Source of the DNA: a virus
Strand: one strand, 5' to 3'
DNA: 53,527 nucleotides
IMG/VR virus record: IMGVR_UViG_3300042922_000627
Location: 1 to 53,527 of that record
Shown one piece after another: positions 1 through 9,000 of the stretch. Below the pieces are notes generated by a model. That model did no database searches and was not told the DNA's origin. It was given only the letters and a program-made list of their open reading frames with translations. The first letter of the stretch is position 1. The number at the start of each line of letters is the position of its first letter. The position numbers and the translations under genes are program-made.

Positions 1-127
1 CTGAAGTGCTGAGCTATTTCACTCATTTTGAGTGTATTAACATGATAATTCTCCATGCCCTTCATCAGTTGGAAATGGTTGTTTTTTACGTCTTTATATG
101 CCGGCGATGCAGTATGATGTTGCTGGA
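1..127. repeat. terminal direct repeat, left copy (circular closure)
   Basis: Bases 1-127 are identical to 53401-53527. The amidase reading frame continues through the join, so the two ends are the same piece of DNA. The length of exactly 127 matches a common assembler k-mer, so I read it as assembly overlap of a circular map and not as a packaged terminal repeat. Unique length is 53,400 bp. Confidence 0.95.
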
Positions 128-218
128 TTGTTTTAAAGGTCTTTGACCCTTTTAGCCCTTCGATATAACTCCGAAGCTCGCCCCTGCTCATAAGAATGAA
201 CTTTCCTTCTTGTTTCAT
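1..218 (-). CDS. endolysin, N-acetylmuramoyl-L-alanine amidase, N-terminal part
   Basis: This is the 5' part of the lysis amidase, cut by the linearisation. The ATG at 218-216 follows an AAGGGTGAAGG ribosome binding site. The first 51 codons (including HHTASPAY, residues 34-41, whose histidine pair is the usual zinc-ligand start of the Amidase_2 fold) run in frame into position 65, which equals 53465, and continue to the stop at 52932. The whole protein is 228 residues. It would cleave the MurNAc-L-Ala bond of peptidoglycan at the end of infection. No signal peptide is visible, so release through the adjacent holin is expected. Confidence 0.93.
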   Translation of the reverse strand, partial: MKQEGKFILMSRGELRSYIEGLKGSKTFKTIQQHHTASPAYKDVKNNHFQLMKGMENYHVNTLKMSEIAQHF

Positions 219-252
219 TTACCTTCACCCTTTCTTATTTTTTTGTAATCAA

Positions 253-283
253 AAAGGATTACCCATTTACTGAGTAATCCTTT
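253..283 (-). terminator. rho-independent terminator after the small moron gene
   Basis: On the minus strand a 10-bp stem (AAAGGATTAC pairing with GTAATCCTTT) is followed by a short T run. It lies just after the stop of the 285-518 gene and before the amidase. Late transcripts from the tail genes must partly read through it to express lysis genes. Confidence 0.8.
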
Positions 284-284
284 C

Positions 285-518
285 TTATTTACCTTCCATG
301 AACCACTTGTCTTCTTCCAAAAACAAATATGTTTCCTTGCCATGGATACGGCAAGTATACCTATATCCCTGGCCTCCTACGCTATGACTCGCTGCCTTCC
401 GGACATCCAATACTTTATCTACATCATATTTCCTACCGTCAGGCCAGATTATATAAATCGGATTTATAGATCCGTCCGATACAAATTGGACCATTACATC
501 AACAAAAACTTTCTTCAT
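285..518 (-). CDS. small uncharacterised moron protein (77 aa)
   Basis: I do not recognise a named family. The ATG at 518 follows GGAGTGAGG at good spacing. The protein is a compact alpha/beta-looking 77-residue chain with the pattern DG..NP....WPDGR...DKVLDV...G..GYRYTC......YLF....W. The same pattern runs through the product of 50047-50346, so the phage carries two paralogues. The gene has its own sigma70-type promoter (553-582) and terminator (253-283), typical of a moron expressed independently of the late programme, possibly from the prophage. No signal peptide or membrane helix is seen. Confidence 0.8.
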   Translation of the reverse strand: MKKVFVDVMVQFVSDGSINPIYIIWPDGRKYDVDKVLDVRKAASHSVGGQGYRYTCRIHGKETYLFLEEDKWFMEGK

Positions 519-552
519 AACAGCCTCACTCCGAACATACGTTTGTTTTTTT

Positions 553-582
553 ATTATATGCCAGGATCGCGGTTTGATGCAA
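553..582 (-). promoter_or_regulatory. sigma70-type promoter of the small moron gene
   Basis: On the minus strand a -35 TTGCAT (582-577) and a perfect -10 TATAAT (558-553) are separated by 18 bp, 35 bp before the start codon of the 285-518 gene. Together with the terminator at 253-283 it makes a self-contained unit. Confidence 0.7.
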
Positions 583-612
583 TAACAGTTTCTTACATGG
601 GCACAGTTTTTT

Positions 613-1215
613 CTATACTGGCCAAACGATGTCCATCCAGCTATCATCCTCACAGGTCAGTATCTGCGCTTTGAGCTCGTGAAACCTTACCCACTGGCTT
701 TTTAGGTGAACGTCAAAGCCGTCGGAATATAGCTTTTTAAATTGATCTATAGTATATGATTTAGGAAAACCTCCCTTCTCCTTCCACAAAACTGTTGTCT
801 GTAAGCCTGCGTTTATACCTGTCAAGTACGCCGTCAGGTTATCTTGATCTTGCTTTTCAAATCCATAAAATTTCATTTCTCCATCTGCATCGGAGTAAAA
901 CCCTTCGAATATGGCATCGGTACACGCCCGGTCAAGCTGTGTGATCTTAGCTGCTTTTTGTTCCTCTGTTGTTGGCTGAATTTGAGGTTTAATCCCTCCA
1001 GTATCCTTATAGTACTCGTGGTAATCTTGGAATACTTTTTGTTCATTTACAGTACAATCCTGTTCTGGAATAAACATCATTGCAACATCAGGGAGAGTGA
1101 TACGAAATCCTCCTGATATACCTATACCAGGTGCACCTTCTGTATAGTCCATATCCCAGACACTACACAATTCCTCAGAATTATAGATTACTTTGCTATC
1201 CTGTAGGTGTATCAT
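613..1215 (-). CDS. DUF4376-type tail fibre accessory protein
   Basis: The 200-residue protein has a C-terminal half like the DUF4376 domain of phage tail proteins: RACTDAIFEGFYSDADGE (about 95-112), then a VLWKEKGG segment and a YTIDQFKKLYSDGFD segment. It follows the long fibre gene with a 2-base gap and has a strong GGAGG site before the ATG at 1215. Genes at this place usually encode fibre caps or assembly helpers. The exact role here is inferred. Confidence 0.75.
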   Translation of the reverse strand: MIHLQDSKVIYNSEELCSVWDMDYTEGAPGIGISGGFRITLPDVAMMFIPEQDCTVNEQKVFQDYHEYYKDTGGIKPQIQPTTEEQKAAKITQLDRACTDAIFEGFYSDADGEMKFYGFEKQDQDNLTAYLTGINAGLQTTVLWKEKGGFPKSYTIDQFKKLYSDGFDVHLKSQWVRFHELKAQILTCEDDSWMDIVWPV

Positions 1216-1217
1216 TT

Positions 1218-4200
1218 CTATATCCTCCCTCTACAATCTAATAATATCCTGCCTGCTACCTGCAGACCATAATTTTTAATATTCGCTATTACTGTAGAAT
1301 CTGTTACAGAGTAATGAAGTATTACATGAGTTTTACTAGCATTAGGTGCCTCAAATTTCATTGCATTCGTACAATCATATACTGAACTTGTACTTCCACA
1401 CAGGAATGTCATGTTTAATACAGTTACCGCATAAACACTAACTCGTTTTGTATTACACGGTACAACAAAACTTATGACGAGTCCATAAGGCCCATTATGC
1501 ACCCAATACGCATTCACCCACCCGAATGCAGCCACTTCATATATACTTGCATCAAGCATTTGATCGAAGAAACTGTCTCTAGGTTGCTTTTCCTCAACAG
1601 CTCTGCTAAGTCCATTTAAGGAATTTATGATACTCTGTCGATAGGATAATGATAAGCTACCAAATGATTGAACATGCATTGTCTTTAGAATCTTATAATC
1701 TGCTGTATATGTGGCCCCAGGATTGATATTTGCCGAACCAGTTGAAGCATATCCAAAATTACCTATCGCTGTGTAAGCAGTTACACCCCATTTTGGATCT
1801 ACAATACCATTCTGTCTTATTTGTATAAATTCCATAGTTGCTGGGTATTTGAAAGCAGAGGGTAATAGGTCAGGATAGGCAGCGCCATTATGGTTATATC
1901 CTATGAAATAACCATCTATACGGAATATAGGATTGGCAACTTCACCTAGCACAATACCAGGCTCAATCCGGATATGATTATCACCCTTGACTAAATCCCA
2001 TATCTCACCATGAATATGTGTATTTACGTCAGATATGGGTTCAGGTTTAACATAGTTTATATAATATGTGAACTTATGCCCTGTATACCCAGGCGCAATA
2101 TTCGCCTTGCAGTAATTGAGATTACGTAAGTCAGTTGTTCCATTATCACATCTTGCCACTACAGCGTTAATAGGTGCAGAAGATGTAGTACTAGGTACAG
2201 TTAATACATTCCCACTCACACCTGTGATCTGAAAAGCCATTGCGAATCCTACTATTGCAATATAATCTCCTGTCTTAAATATACTACCATCTGCGACAGT
2301 CAATGTAGTCTGACCATTTGTGTACGCTACAGATACCGTTGTGGCCGAATTTGGAGGATATTGTGTTAAACTTAGGTCTGATGAAGCTGACCTACCCATC
2401 GCCACAAATAAGGTATACCTACTTTGATCCGTATTTAATGTTTTCCAACCATTCATTATAGCTTTGACCTCATCACCAGTTGGACTAATGGAATCTATAA
2501 AACCACTCTCTGTGTTAGGCATATTAAGATAAAGATATGTGGCATTTAATGCCCATCCATTATCGCTTGCACCGATTGTATCTAATCGTGGCACAATATC
2601 TCCGTTATGTTTGGCAAGTACATTCCTCTTTTCAGAAGTTGTCGTAAATATATCAGGTAAAGCTCCAGTAGGAATAGTAAATGTTTTATAACCAGACGGG
2701 GCACTAATAAATTGCCAATCATAATCCTTACCATATAGTACTCTATATTTACTAAGACGAGTTCCAGAAACTTCCTTATTTTCGATATGGATTTTATCCT
2801 CTCTCTCAAATCTACCTTCCACTACAAATCTTTGTAGATCACACGATTTATATGCAGTTGGAGCTGTCGTACCTTCTATAAGCATTATAGAATCAACGTC
2901 CGCTGCACCTGCCGTACGAAGTTGGAGTACTACACCAATGCTTTCATTATCTCCTGTATTAAAAGTTCCAGGAGTATTTAGCCTGATGGGCGTAAATAGA
3001 TTTGATGCGTATATCGATACAGTGACCTCGGAAGAGATAGTGGTTAGATTTGCACTTATATAGTAGTTGGTATTCTTCTTCACTGGAACCATCTGTATCA
3101 TATTACCAGGGGACGCGCCATTATCAATTCTGAATTTACCATTGACTACTCCAATATATGTATTAGGGATATTGGATGTCCAGTACAACATACCATCTTC
3201 ACAATTACCGTTGATAACCAAATTATGTCGGCGATTCTCAAACATGGGATTCATTAGACAAGCATGATTATCCACATATGGATATTTAGCCATCAGTTCA
3301 GCTAATGGCAGACTAGCATCTTCGGCTGGAATTTCATTAATCATAACGCCATCAATGTTAAATGTGTTACCAATAGCATTAGTTGCGGCAGTTAATCTTA
3401 TATATATTTCAGTAAGACCTACCAACTCTGCATGTAGTACAACACCTATACGTGTAAATGCTGATGCAGAGGCTATTACAGTGTCTCCATGACCACTTAA
3501 TGCCATATCATATGCACCTAATGTAAAATTAATGGCACCACTCATTTTACAGTATGCAGAAAAGAAATAATATTTATTTGGGTCTATCGCTATTTTTTTT
3601 GAATATAAACCAAAGTAACCGCTTGCGGCGGTCGCTGTAGCTTTAATTGAGCTAGACCCGAATACACTCCCAGTACTATCGATAGCCTTAGTAGTATTAA
3701 CACCGATGACCGTATATTTCGAGACATCTTCACAATTACCATCATTACCGAGTAAATTTGTAATTGAAAATCCCTCAAAGTCCAATGTAACCGGGGAAGA
3801 TACTTCGGGTATCTGAACTTTATTGTTCATGCCCCAGCTTAATGTTGGGGATAGCGATACCCCGTTCTTAACTAAAGTGTCCAATTCATCAGCCTTAACT
3901 CCTTGAGCAGCAGTGGCAAAAGCAGAGGCTTCTTTTCCGTCGAGTAGATCAGCATCTAGGCCGCTGCCACTGCCATCGACTGTTTTGATTTTGTCCAACA
4001 CATCTGCTGCAGTGTAATTTGATAAATCTACTTTTAAACTTAATGCATTCTGTTGTGCTGTAGACACTGGCTTATCTGCGTCTGATGTATTATTGACATT
4101 GCTCAACTCAACATCGGATTTATTAAGCGTTACTACACCAGTCTTCCCAGCAACGCTGTTAACTGTGTTGACCTGAGCACCTGCAGCTATGCCATCGAGC

Positions 4201-4925
4201 TTTGATTTGTCGGTAGAGGACATGAACCCGCTAGTCGATGTAGTGGCGGAGCTGTGGACATGATCCCCAGCGGCAACATCATTAGCGCCAGTACCAACAT
4301 TCTTAAACGCTGATGCTCCAAGATCAGCAAACCATTTCATAACTTTACCAAATAGAACTGACAGTTTTTCTCCAGATGATAGGTCCGTCCTTGTTTCAGC
4401 CGGGAGAAATGCTGCTGTCAAATCTGAGCCGTTTCCGTTATTGTCAAGTTTTGCAGTTAGAGCCGTATTCATCATACCGACACTCACCAACGCTGAGGTA
4501 TTTACTATGAGAGTAAATTCTGCTTCGTTAGAAGCATCAATGACTGCGTAAAAGTTCAGGGCAAAATCCGGTATCTCAGAATTAGAAGGAATCGCTATAC
4601 CGGTATTGTCCTGAAGGATAGCGTACAGAGCAGGTGGATTACTTCCGACATGCGCCCATATTCCTATCTGGTTCATTGTGTAGCCGGTTGTCAATCCCTC
4701 GCTGACAATTAAGATATTTACCTTTTTGCCGTTTGTTTCATTAGCCAGACCGACAATGGGAAGAACCTGCTTCTGATTTTTAAGAGCCGTTTGCGCCATG
4801 AGCGAAACCGGTGCCACCGTACCACTTCCTCCAGATGCGTAATCAATTATCAGTTTCGCACCACCAAGTACCTGCTGGTACATGGCAACACCAGCATTTG
4901 TTACTACTGCATTATCCCAAGCCAT
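1218..4925 (-). CDS. long tail fibre protein
   Basis: The 1235-residue protein begins with a phage tail-collar/fibre N-terminal domain of the DUF3751 type (about 1-160), which attaches to the baseplate next to gpI. A repetitive shaft follows (about 200-300) with the HVH motif (AAGDHVHS) and the KLDGIAAGA and GKTGVVTL motifs common in fibres. Two NG(N/D)CED modules (about 390-700) resemble carbohydrate-binding folds, each starting with N(D/G)GNCED. The C-terminal third should contact the host surface. Position after the gpI-like gene, length and composition all fit a P2-type receptor-binding fibre. Receptor unknown. Confidence 0.88.
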   Translation of the reverse strand: MAWDNAVVTNAGVAMYQQVLGGAKLIIDYASGGSGTVAPVSLMAQTALKNQKQVLPIVGLANETNGKKVNILIVSEGLTTGYTMNQIGIWAHVGSNPPALYAILQDNTGIAIPSNSEIPDFALNFYAVIDASNEAEFTLIVNTSALVSVGMMNTALTAKLDNNGNGSDLTAAFLPAETRTDLSSGEKLSVLFGKVMKWFADLGASAFKNVGTGANDVAAGDHVHSSATTSTSGFMSSTDKSKLDGIAAGAQVNTVNSVAGKTGVVTLNKSDVELSNVNNTSDADKPVSTAQQNALSLKVDLSNYTAADVLDKIKTVDGSGSGLDADLLDGKEASAFATAAQGVKADELDTLVKNGVSLSPTLSWGMNNKVQIPEVSSPVTLDFEGFSITNLLGNDGNCEDVSKYTVIGVNTTKAIDSTGSVFGSSSIKATATAASGYFGLYSKKIAIDPNKYYFFSAYCKMSGAINFTLGAYDMALSGHGDTVIASASAFTRIGVVLHAELVGLTEIYIRLTAATNAIGNTFNIDGVMINEIPAEDASLPLAELMAKYPYVDNHACLMNPMFENRRHNLVINGNCEDGMLYWTSNIPNTYIGVVNGKFRIDNGASPGNMIQMVPVKKNTNYYISANLTTISSEVTVSIYASNLFTPIRLNTPGTFNTGDNESIGVVLQLRTAGAADVDSIMLIEGTTAPTAYKSCDLQRFVVEGRFEREDKIHIENKEVSGTRLSKYRVLYGKDYDWQFISAPSGYKTFTIPTGALPDIFTTTSEKRNVLAKHNGDIVPRLDTIGASDNGWALNATYLYLNMPNTESGFIDSISPTGDEVKAIMNGWKTLNTDQSRYTLFVAMGRSASSDLSLTQYPPNSATTVSVAYTNGQTTLTVADGSIFKTGDYIAIVGFAMAFQITGVSGNVLTVPSTTSSAPINAVVARCDNGTTDLRNLNYCKANIAPGYTGHKFTYYINYVKPEPISDVNTHIHGEIWDLVKGDNHIRIEPGIVLGEVANPIFRIDGYFIGYNHNGAAYPDLLPSAFKYPATMEFIQIRQNGIVDPKWGVTAYTAIGNFGYASTGSANINPGATYTADYKILKTMHVQSFGSLSLSYRQSIINSLNGLSRAVEEKQPRDSFFDQMLDASIYEVAAFGWVNAYWVHNGPYGLVISFVVPCNTKRVSVYAVTVLNMTFLCGSTSSVYDCTNAMKFEAPNASKTHVILHYSVTDSTVIANIKNYGLQVAGRILLDCRGRI

Positions 4926-5508
4926 ACATTGCCACCTCCACCGTAAATGCCATTCCCATACCTGCGACAGCAGCAGCTTTATAGTTCCTGCAATATCCAG
5001 CAGGGAAAGCTACATATTCTATGTTGTCGAGATGCGAACGAAGATTTTTATAATATTCCACTCTGTCAAGTACTCTTTTATGCTTTGTTGGGTTTACTCC
5101 TTCATAGGTTGCATCCAATAATAATTTGAAATGATACGGATCCCCTCCATAGGTAAACCATTCTTCAACTTTTGTATCCGGATAAATAGCCGAAATTGCC
5201 TTTTCCACAGCTCCCTTTGTTCCAAGAGTTCTGTGGACATTCCAACTGTCTTTTAATGTTTTTCGTTTTTCTTCTAGGCTATAATTGTAATCCCACCAGT
5301 CAACCTTAAAGTCATAAGCCAATATGTCCAGCAGTTTTTCAGACAGTTCATCAATTCGAGAATAGAGCATCAAGCTTGCTATTTCATCCGGGCGCAACGC
5401 CAATTCGTCAGAAATCGATGAAGCGAGGGCGAGCATATTTTCATCTTTTGCCAGAATCTCTGGAAAAACTCGAAGAAGATTTTCCGATGTTATTCCATAA
5501 TTATTCAT
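4912..5508 (-). CDS. phage tail protein I (P2 gpI-like)
   Basis: A P2 gpI-type baseplate protein of 198 residues. The conserved stretch LLDILAYDFKVDWWDYN, then KR..L..SW.VHR.LGT.GAVE, is the family hallmark. I choose the ATG at 5508, eight bases after GGAGG; upstream in-frame ATGs lie inside or before that site. It overlaps the end of the baseplate J gene by 8 bases and the start of the fibre gene by 14, so translation is probably coupled. It links the baseplate wedge to the fibre. Confidence 0.88.
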   Translation of the reverse strand: MNNYGITSENLLRVFPEILAKDENMLALASSISDELALRPDEIASLMLYSRIDELSEKLLDILAYDFKVDWWDYNYSLEEKRKTLKDSWNVHRTLGTKGAVEKAISAIYPDTKVEEWFTYGGDPYHFKLLLDATYEGVNPTKHKRVLDRVEYYKNLRSHLDNIEYVAFPAGYCRNYKAAAVAGMGMAFTVEVAMYGLG

Positions 5509-6637
5509 TTTCATATCCTCCGTTAGTGATAATAATAGAGTCAATCTGCGCTATCTCGGGAGTAGTGTTGTCAGAACCGTCACTAAGAATCGTAAAAGCA
5601 GGTTCTGTAAGAATAATACGTTTAACTCCTGCCTCTTTAACCAATTGCCGCAACTCGTCAGGATTGATGTCTCGTCCAAGCTTGCCGCATTGCCATTTCA
5701 CATATGCCTGTACTGCTGCATTCACCGCCGATTCGATTTCTGCTGCACTTTTTGAAGCATTATTCGGGATGAAATATGTAAAAATAATATTATAAGGTAC
5801 AACATCCGGATCCTCCACAGTTACGTAATCTGTGAGCGGTCTGACAAAATCATCATTACAGGCAGCAAGCATATCATTTTTTATTTCTGTACTTGCGCCG
5901 GTACCATCATTCATAAGTGCATACAGGTTAACCTTCCCAGGGGAAGGAGTGTTTACGACAACATCCGCTATTTCACCGGATACTTGTTTTGTGAAATAGA
6001 TATAGCCACCTTTCGCTCCAGCGTTACTGTATGCATCCTGGCTGGCTCTCATTAACTCATAAAATTCGTCATCCGTGCTGATATCAGAGCCACCGTCACT
6101 TGAAGTAATATTCTCGCAGTGGTCGTAATAAGCATAAGGTTCAATGATAACGCTTATCTGTCCTGCTGCATATCCGTTTCCAGTTCTTCCGGTGGTCTGG
6201 CACTGGATCTTTACATCGGTATATGTATCACCGGCTTTGACATATGCGTCTGCTGTCGTTTCCCATACAAGCGCTCCCTCAATATCTGTTATCTGTGTTC
6301 CTGATGGTATTAGTATGGAAGTGGACTGTACAGCTGAGATATAAAATCTCACAGTGCAAACTGCAGCTTGAGCCTTCGGGCGTTTTTTGACATAAAATAA
6401 TTCGCCCAAGGCATCAAGGTTTTCACTTTCGGCTCTGCTGGGCAAATTCTGGTTACCTGTGTAATTGTTTAATCCCCGTTCAAGAACCAATACGTCGGCT
6501 ATCCAATTAATAAATAGTTTCTCCGGGCTGGCCGGACGTACTACGCTGCCGGTGATTAGCTCATAAGCGGATATAAGCTTTGTCACCAAGGCATTTGTAT
6601 CTGTACTTATGAATTGATATTCCTTGTTTCTACTCAT
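5501..6637 (-). CDS. baseplate J / gp47 family protein
   Basis: The 378-residue product fits the Baseplate_J (P2 gpJ, T4 gp6-like) family, the main wedge protein of contractile baseplates. Visible features are the early RGLNNYTGNQNLPSRA segment, the LGELF.VKR.PA.A motif, IPSGTQITD, and the PG.V.ly.l..dG segment near residues 225-240. It overlaps gp25-like upstream and gpI downstream by a few bases, the normal P2 order. Confidence 0.92.
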   Translation of the reverse strand: MSRNKEYQFISTDTNALVTKLISAYELITGSVVRPASPEKLFINWIADVLVLERGLNNYTGNQNLPSRAESENLDALGELFYVKKRPKAQAAVCTVRFYISAVQSTSILIPSGTQITDIEGALVWETTADAYVKAGDTYTDVKIQCQTTGRTGNGYAAGQISVIIEPYAYYDHCENITSSDGGSDISTDDEFYELMRASQDAYSNAGAKGGYIYFTKQVSGEIADVVVNTPSPGKVNLYALMNDGTGASTEIKNDMLAACNDDFVRPLTDYVTVEDPDVVPYNIIFTYFIPNNASKSAAEIESAVNAAVQAYVKWQCGKLGRDINPDELRQLVKEAGVKRIILTEPAFTILSDGSDNTTPEIAQIDSIIITNGGYENE

Positions 6638-6950
6638 CGTTTATATCGACCTCCACAGTTGGTATTAATTTTCCCGGAACGCTTTCATCAATTTCAAAAG
6701 TTACACCTACCAGTTCGGCCCGTGGTTCATATTCTGCTATTGCTTCTGTGATTTCAACCATCAGTAAAGCCTTTGCCACGGGTATGGGCTTATCGACAAA
6801 TTGCATTGGTAAACCGAATCCCCGATATAGAGGCACCGTGCCTTGTCTGGTCGAGATAATGATGGCTATATTCTGAATGACCGATGCTATCCTGTCACTC
6901 TCGTTTAACTTTATTCTATTCATATCTTTCGAACTGACCTTAAAGCTCAT
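6630..6950 (-). CDS. gp25-like baseplate wedge protein (GPW/gp25 family)
   Basis: A 106-residue protein with the family core: I..I..ILSTRQGT.P..R.FGLP near residues 25-47, followed by a helix (A..EI..AI..YEPR) and a beta strand pair. In P2 the equivalent is gpW; in T4 it is gp25. It forms the wedge contact to the sheath start. The ATG at 6950 has a GAGGTG site. Confidence 0.9.
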   Translation of the reverse strand: MSFKVSSKDMNRIKLNESDRIASVIQNIAIIISTRQGTVPLYRGFGLPMQFVDKPIPVAKALLMVEITEAIAEYEPRAELVGVTFEIDESVPGKLIPTVEVDINDE

Positions 6951-6959
6951 AGTGCCACC

Positions 6960-7358
6960 TCAATTTCTTAGATATTCAAGCAAACTTACAGAAACCGTCG
7001 CAGACGTCAACTTGCCACCTGCACTGAAGGTCTGCATGTTTATCTTATGCTTTTCTATTGTCCACCGGTATTTACCAAAGGTCTTATCTCCGACGATGAA
7101 TGTAAGGGATTTTCCGCTACGCTCATACTTCCAAATCTTCACAAGCTCCGGAAGTGGATCCACGCCCAGGTATTCCGAAAGTACCATATCAAAAGATATA
7201 GTATCAGGTTCAAGTCCAGTAAATTCTGTAAGTGAATTTGTCAGATGCCGATCATGTTTGGCATATCTTGCACTCCCAGACCACACCAAATTATTTATTG
7301 TTTCAAACGCTTCTGAGGAAACCTGAAAAACAATGTCGCCCAGCGCCCCTATCTGCAT
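6960..7358 (-). CDS. phage tail protein gpU-like
   Basis: The 132-residue product starts with IGALGDIVFQVS and contains H....N.LTEFTGLEPDT, which is the P2 GpU signature. GpU caps or completes the tail. In P2 it lies between the tape measure and gpX, while here it sits between gpV-like and gp25-like genes, an order common in Bacillota myophages. GGGGGTG ribosome site precedes the ATG. Confidence 0.82.
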   Translation of the reverse strand: MQIGALGDIVFQVSSEAFETINNLVWSGSARYAKHDRHLTNSLTEFTGLEPDTISFDMVLSEYLGVDPLPELVKIWKYERSGKSLTFIVGDKTFGKYRWTIEKHKINMQTFSAGGKLTSATVSVSLLEYLRN

Positions 7359-7687
7359 TAAATCACCCCCAGTATAAACCCGTCTCCGTTGAAAACAGGA
7401 AGACAGAGAACCAGAACCGTATCATTTACCGCAGGCATCCAGTATGCAACTACAGCATCATGGTCATGTTTACAGTCTACGATGATTTGCTCTCCTTCAG
7501 ATATGGTGTGCAAATGTTTACCTTTGTTTTTAACGTCTACTATTCCCGGATATTGAATTACACTAAGCCATCCAGACATCATATTATCCTTGTCCTGATA
7601 TAAAACCCTGGCTTTCCTATTTGTGATGTTTATGTTTGTGACAGTTCCAATTCTCACGAGATTTTCCAATATATTTTCATAATCCAT
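7358..7687 (-). CDS. baseplate assembly protein V (short gpV-like spike protein)
   Basis: A 109-residue protein with the OB-fold start typical of gpV (VRIGTVTNINITNRKARVLYQDKD...GWLSV), the base of the membrane-piercing spike. At 109 residues it is only about half as long as P2 gpV and seems to lack a long beta-helix tip. The start abuts the hub gene and the stop overlaps the gpU start, so the three are translated as a coupled set. Confidence 0.8.
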   Translation of the reverse strand: MDYENILENLVRIGTVTNINITNRKARVLYQDKDNMMSGWLSVIQYPGIVDVKNKGKHLHTISEGEQIIVDCKHDHDAVVAYWMPAVNDTVLVLCLPVFNGDGFILGVI

Positions 7688-9000
7688 CAGTATCCCTCCA
7701 ATGTCTTTCGGAGCTGAATCTGTACTGTATAACCTGAACTTCCGATAGAATGCTTTGCCTGTTTAATGATATACTTACCGCTCCATGCTCCCCAGTCTTC
7801 AATCATAATCGTAACCCCTGCCGTCATCTCCGGATTGCCTGGTAAAGTAAATGTAGCTGACTTCTCATATTTGTTTTGCAACCGTAGGCGCTTATATGCC
7901 AGAGTTTTTGCCTCTCCGATACTGTCTACTTTTGCCCATACTTCAAGCTGCTGGTTGTCTTTATTTTTTGCATTATAATCCTCTGTATAAACAATACCTT
8001 CAATCTTTTTCCTGGTAGTCGGATCAACATACCTAACCCGGCAGCTGTCATATTGTTTTCCAGCGGTACCGGTCATAAGCTTATACTTGATGTATGTGCC
8101 ATCACCTCGCTTGATTGTCAGAATATGAGGTTTTGCTTCATACGCTGCTTGATCAAATAGCACAATGATATTATTTGTAACCTTTAGCGATATCCCCGCA
8201 TTATGACAAAGGGTAGACAAAAACTTAATATCACTCATGGCAACCTGTTCAATCCGCTTATAAATCGGGTCGTTCGCTGATTCATAAATACATGACATTC
8301 CGCTATTAGCAGCCATTTGTTTTGCAATACCGGATAAAGTAACCGATTCCCATGCCTTACTTTTTTTCGTCTGCCGGATCTGCGCGATATATGGTAGCGA
8401 TGTACCCTTTATTGTGATTACGGCAGGAGGACCGGAAGTTTCCACACTATCAAGCTCGAACTGGCCGCAGTCAAGAACTTTATCCTTGCCATCACCATTC
8501 CAATTTTCACAGGTAAATACCGACTGAATGCGAAGACCTTTAATGGTCTTTGAGTTTGTCGAATTAGTATTTGCAGACTTACTGCCTCCACTTTGGGTGA
8601 TATAGCTCTCGCTTATATAAGCATCTTTACCGCTGTATTTGATATGCGCCCATCCATTGGATATGGACAAAACCTTGACTTTACTGTCGTAAGCCAGTGA
8701 TCCAACCTTTGCATGGTTCTTACCAGGGCCGCTGCGTACATTCAACCCGCTCCGGGCTGTGACTTTATAGTTTGATGTAGTGGAGGGAGAATCAGCCGCT
8801 GCTTGTATTGCAACATCAAGCCATTTCTCAAGCCAAATACCATCTCTGTCTTGTAAATTAATCTGCAGATCGTCAGCCAGATCTTCCTCATTGTCAGTAT
8901 AGGATAACGATAAAATATATGGCTGGATTGACTTTGTTATATTCACGCCCCCGAAAACTACTTCTGCAGACGTTCTCCTTGCTAAATCCTTATCGCTCAT
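7687..9000 (-). CDS. baseplate hub / late control protein D-like with an internal SH3 domain
   Basis: A gpD-family hub protein (437 residues) that binds the gpV spike. Residues 11-65 form the first hub segment (SLSYTDNEEDLADDLQINLQ). A bacterial SH3 repeat is inserted at about 77-136 (NVRSGPG, KVGSLAYDSKVKVLS, GWAHIKYSGKDAYI), followed by a Ser/Asn/Lys linker. The hub fold then resumes with the RI.SVFTCENWNGDGKD and C.F.LDSVE.SGPP parts and a FL..LC..AG..L.V segment. The start ATG at 9000 overlaps the stop of the gpX gene. The SH3 module probably binds cell-wall peptide during injection. That role is inference. Confidence 0.85.
   Translation of the reverse strand: MSDKDLARRTSAEVVFGGVNITKSIQPYILSLSYTDNEEDLADDLQINLQDRDGIWLEKWLDVAIQAAADSPSTTSNYKVTARSGLNVRSGPGKNHAKVGSLAYDSKVKVLSISNGWAHIKYSGKDAYISESYITQSGGSKSANTNSTNSKTIKGLRIQSVFTCENWNGDGKDKVLDCGQFELDSVETSGPPAVITIKGTSLPYIAQIRQTKKSKAWESVTLSGIAKQMAANSGMSCIYESANDPIYKRIEQVAMSDIKFLSTLCHNAGISLKVTNNIIVLFDQAAYEAKPHILTIKRGDGTYIKYKLMTGTAGKQYDSCRVRYVDPTTRKKIEGIVYTEDYNAKNKDNQQLEVWAKVDSIGEAKTLAYKRLRLQNKYEKSATFTLPGNPEMTAGVTIMIEDWGAWSGKYIIKQAKHSIGSSGYTVQIQLRKTLEGY

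Noticed and set aside
1-127. Packaged direct terminal repeats (T7-type)
   Set aside because: The repeat falls inside a structural gene, its length equals a common assembly k-mer, and the terminase is of the cos-cutting GpA type.
342-674. Plus-strand ORF opposite the small moron gene
   Set aside because: No ribosome site, antisense to two supported genes; a shadow frame.
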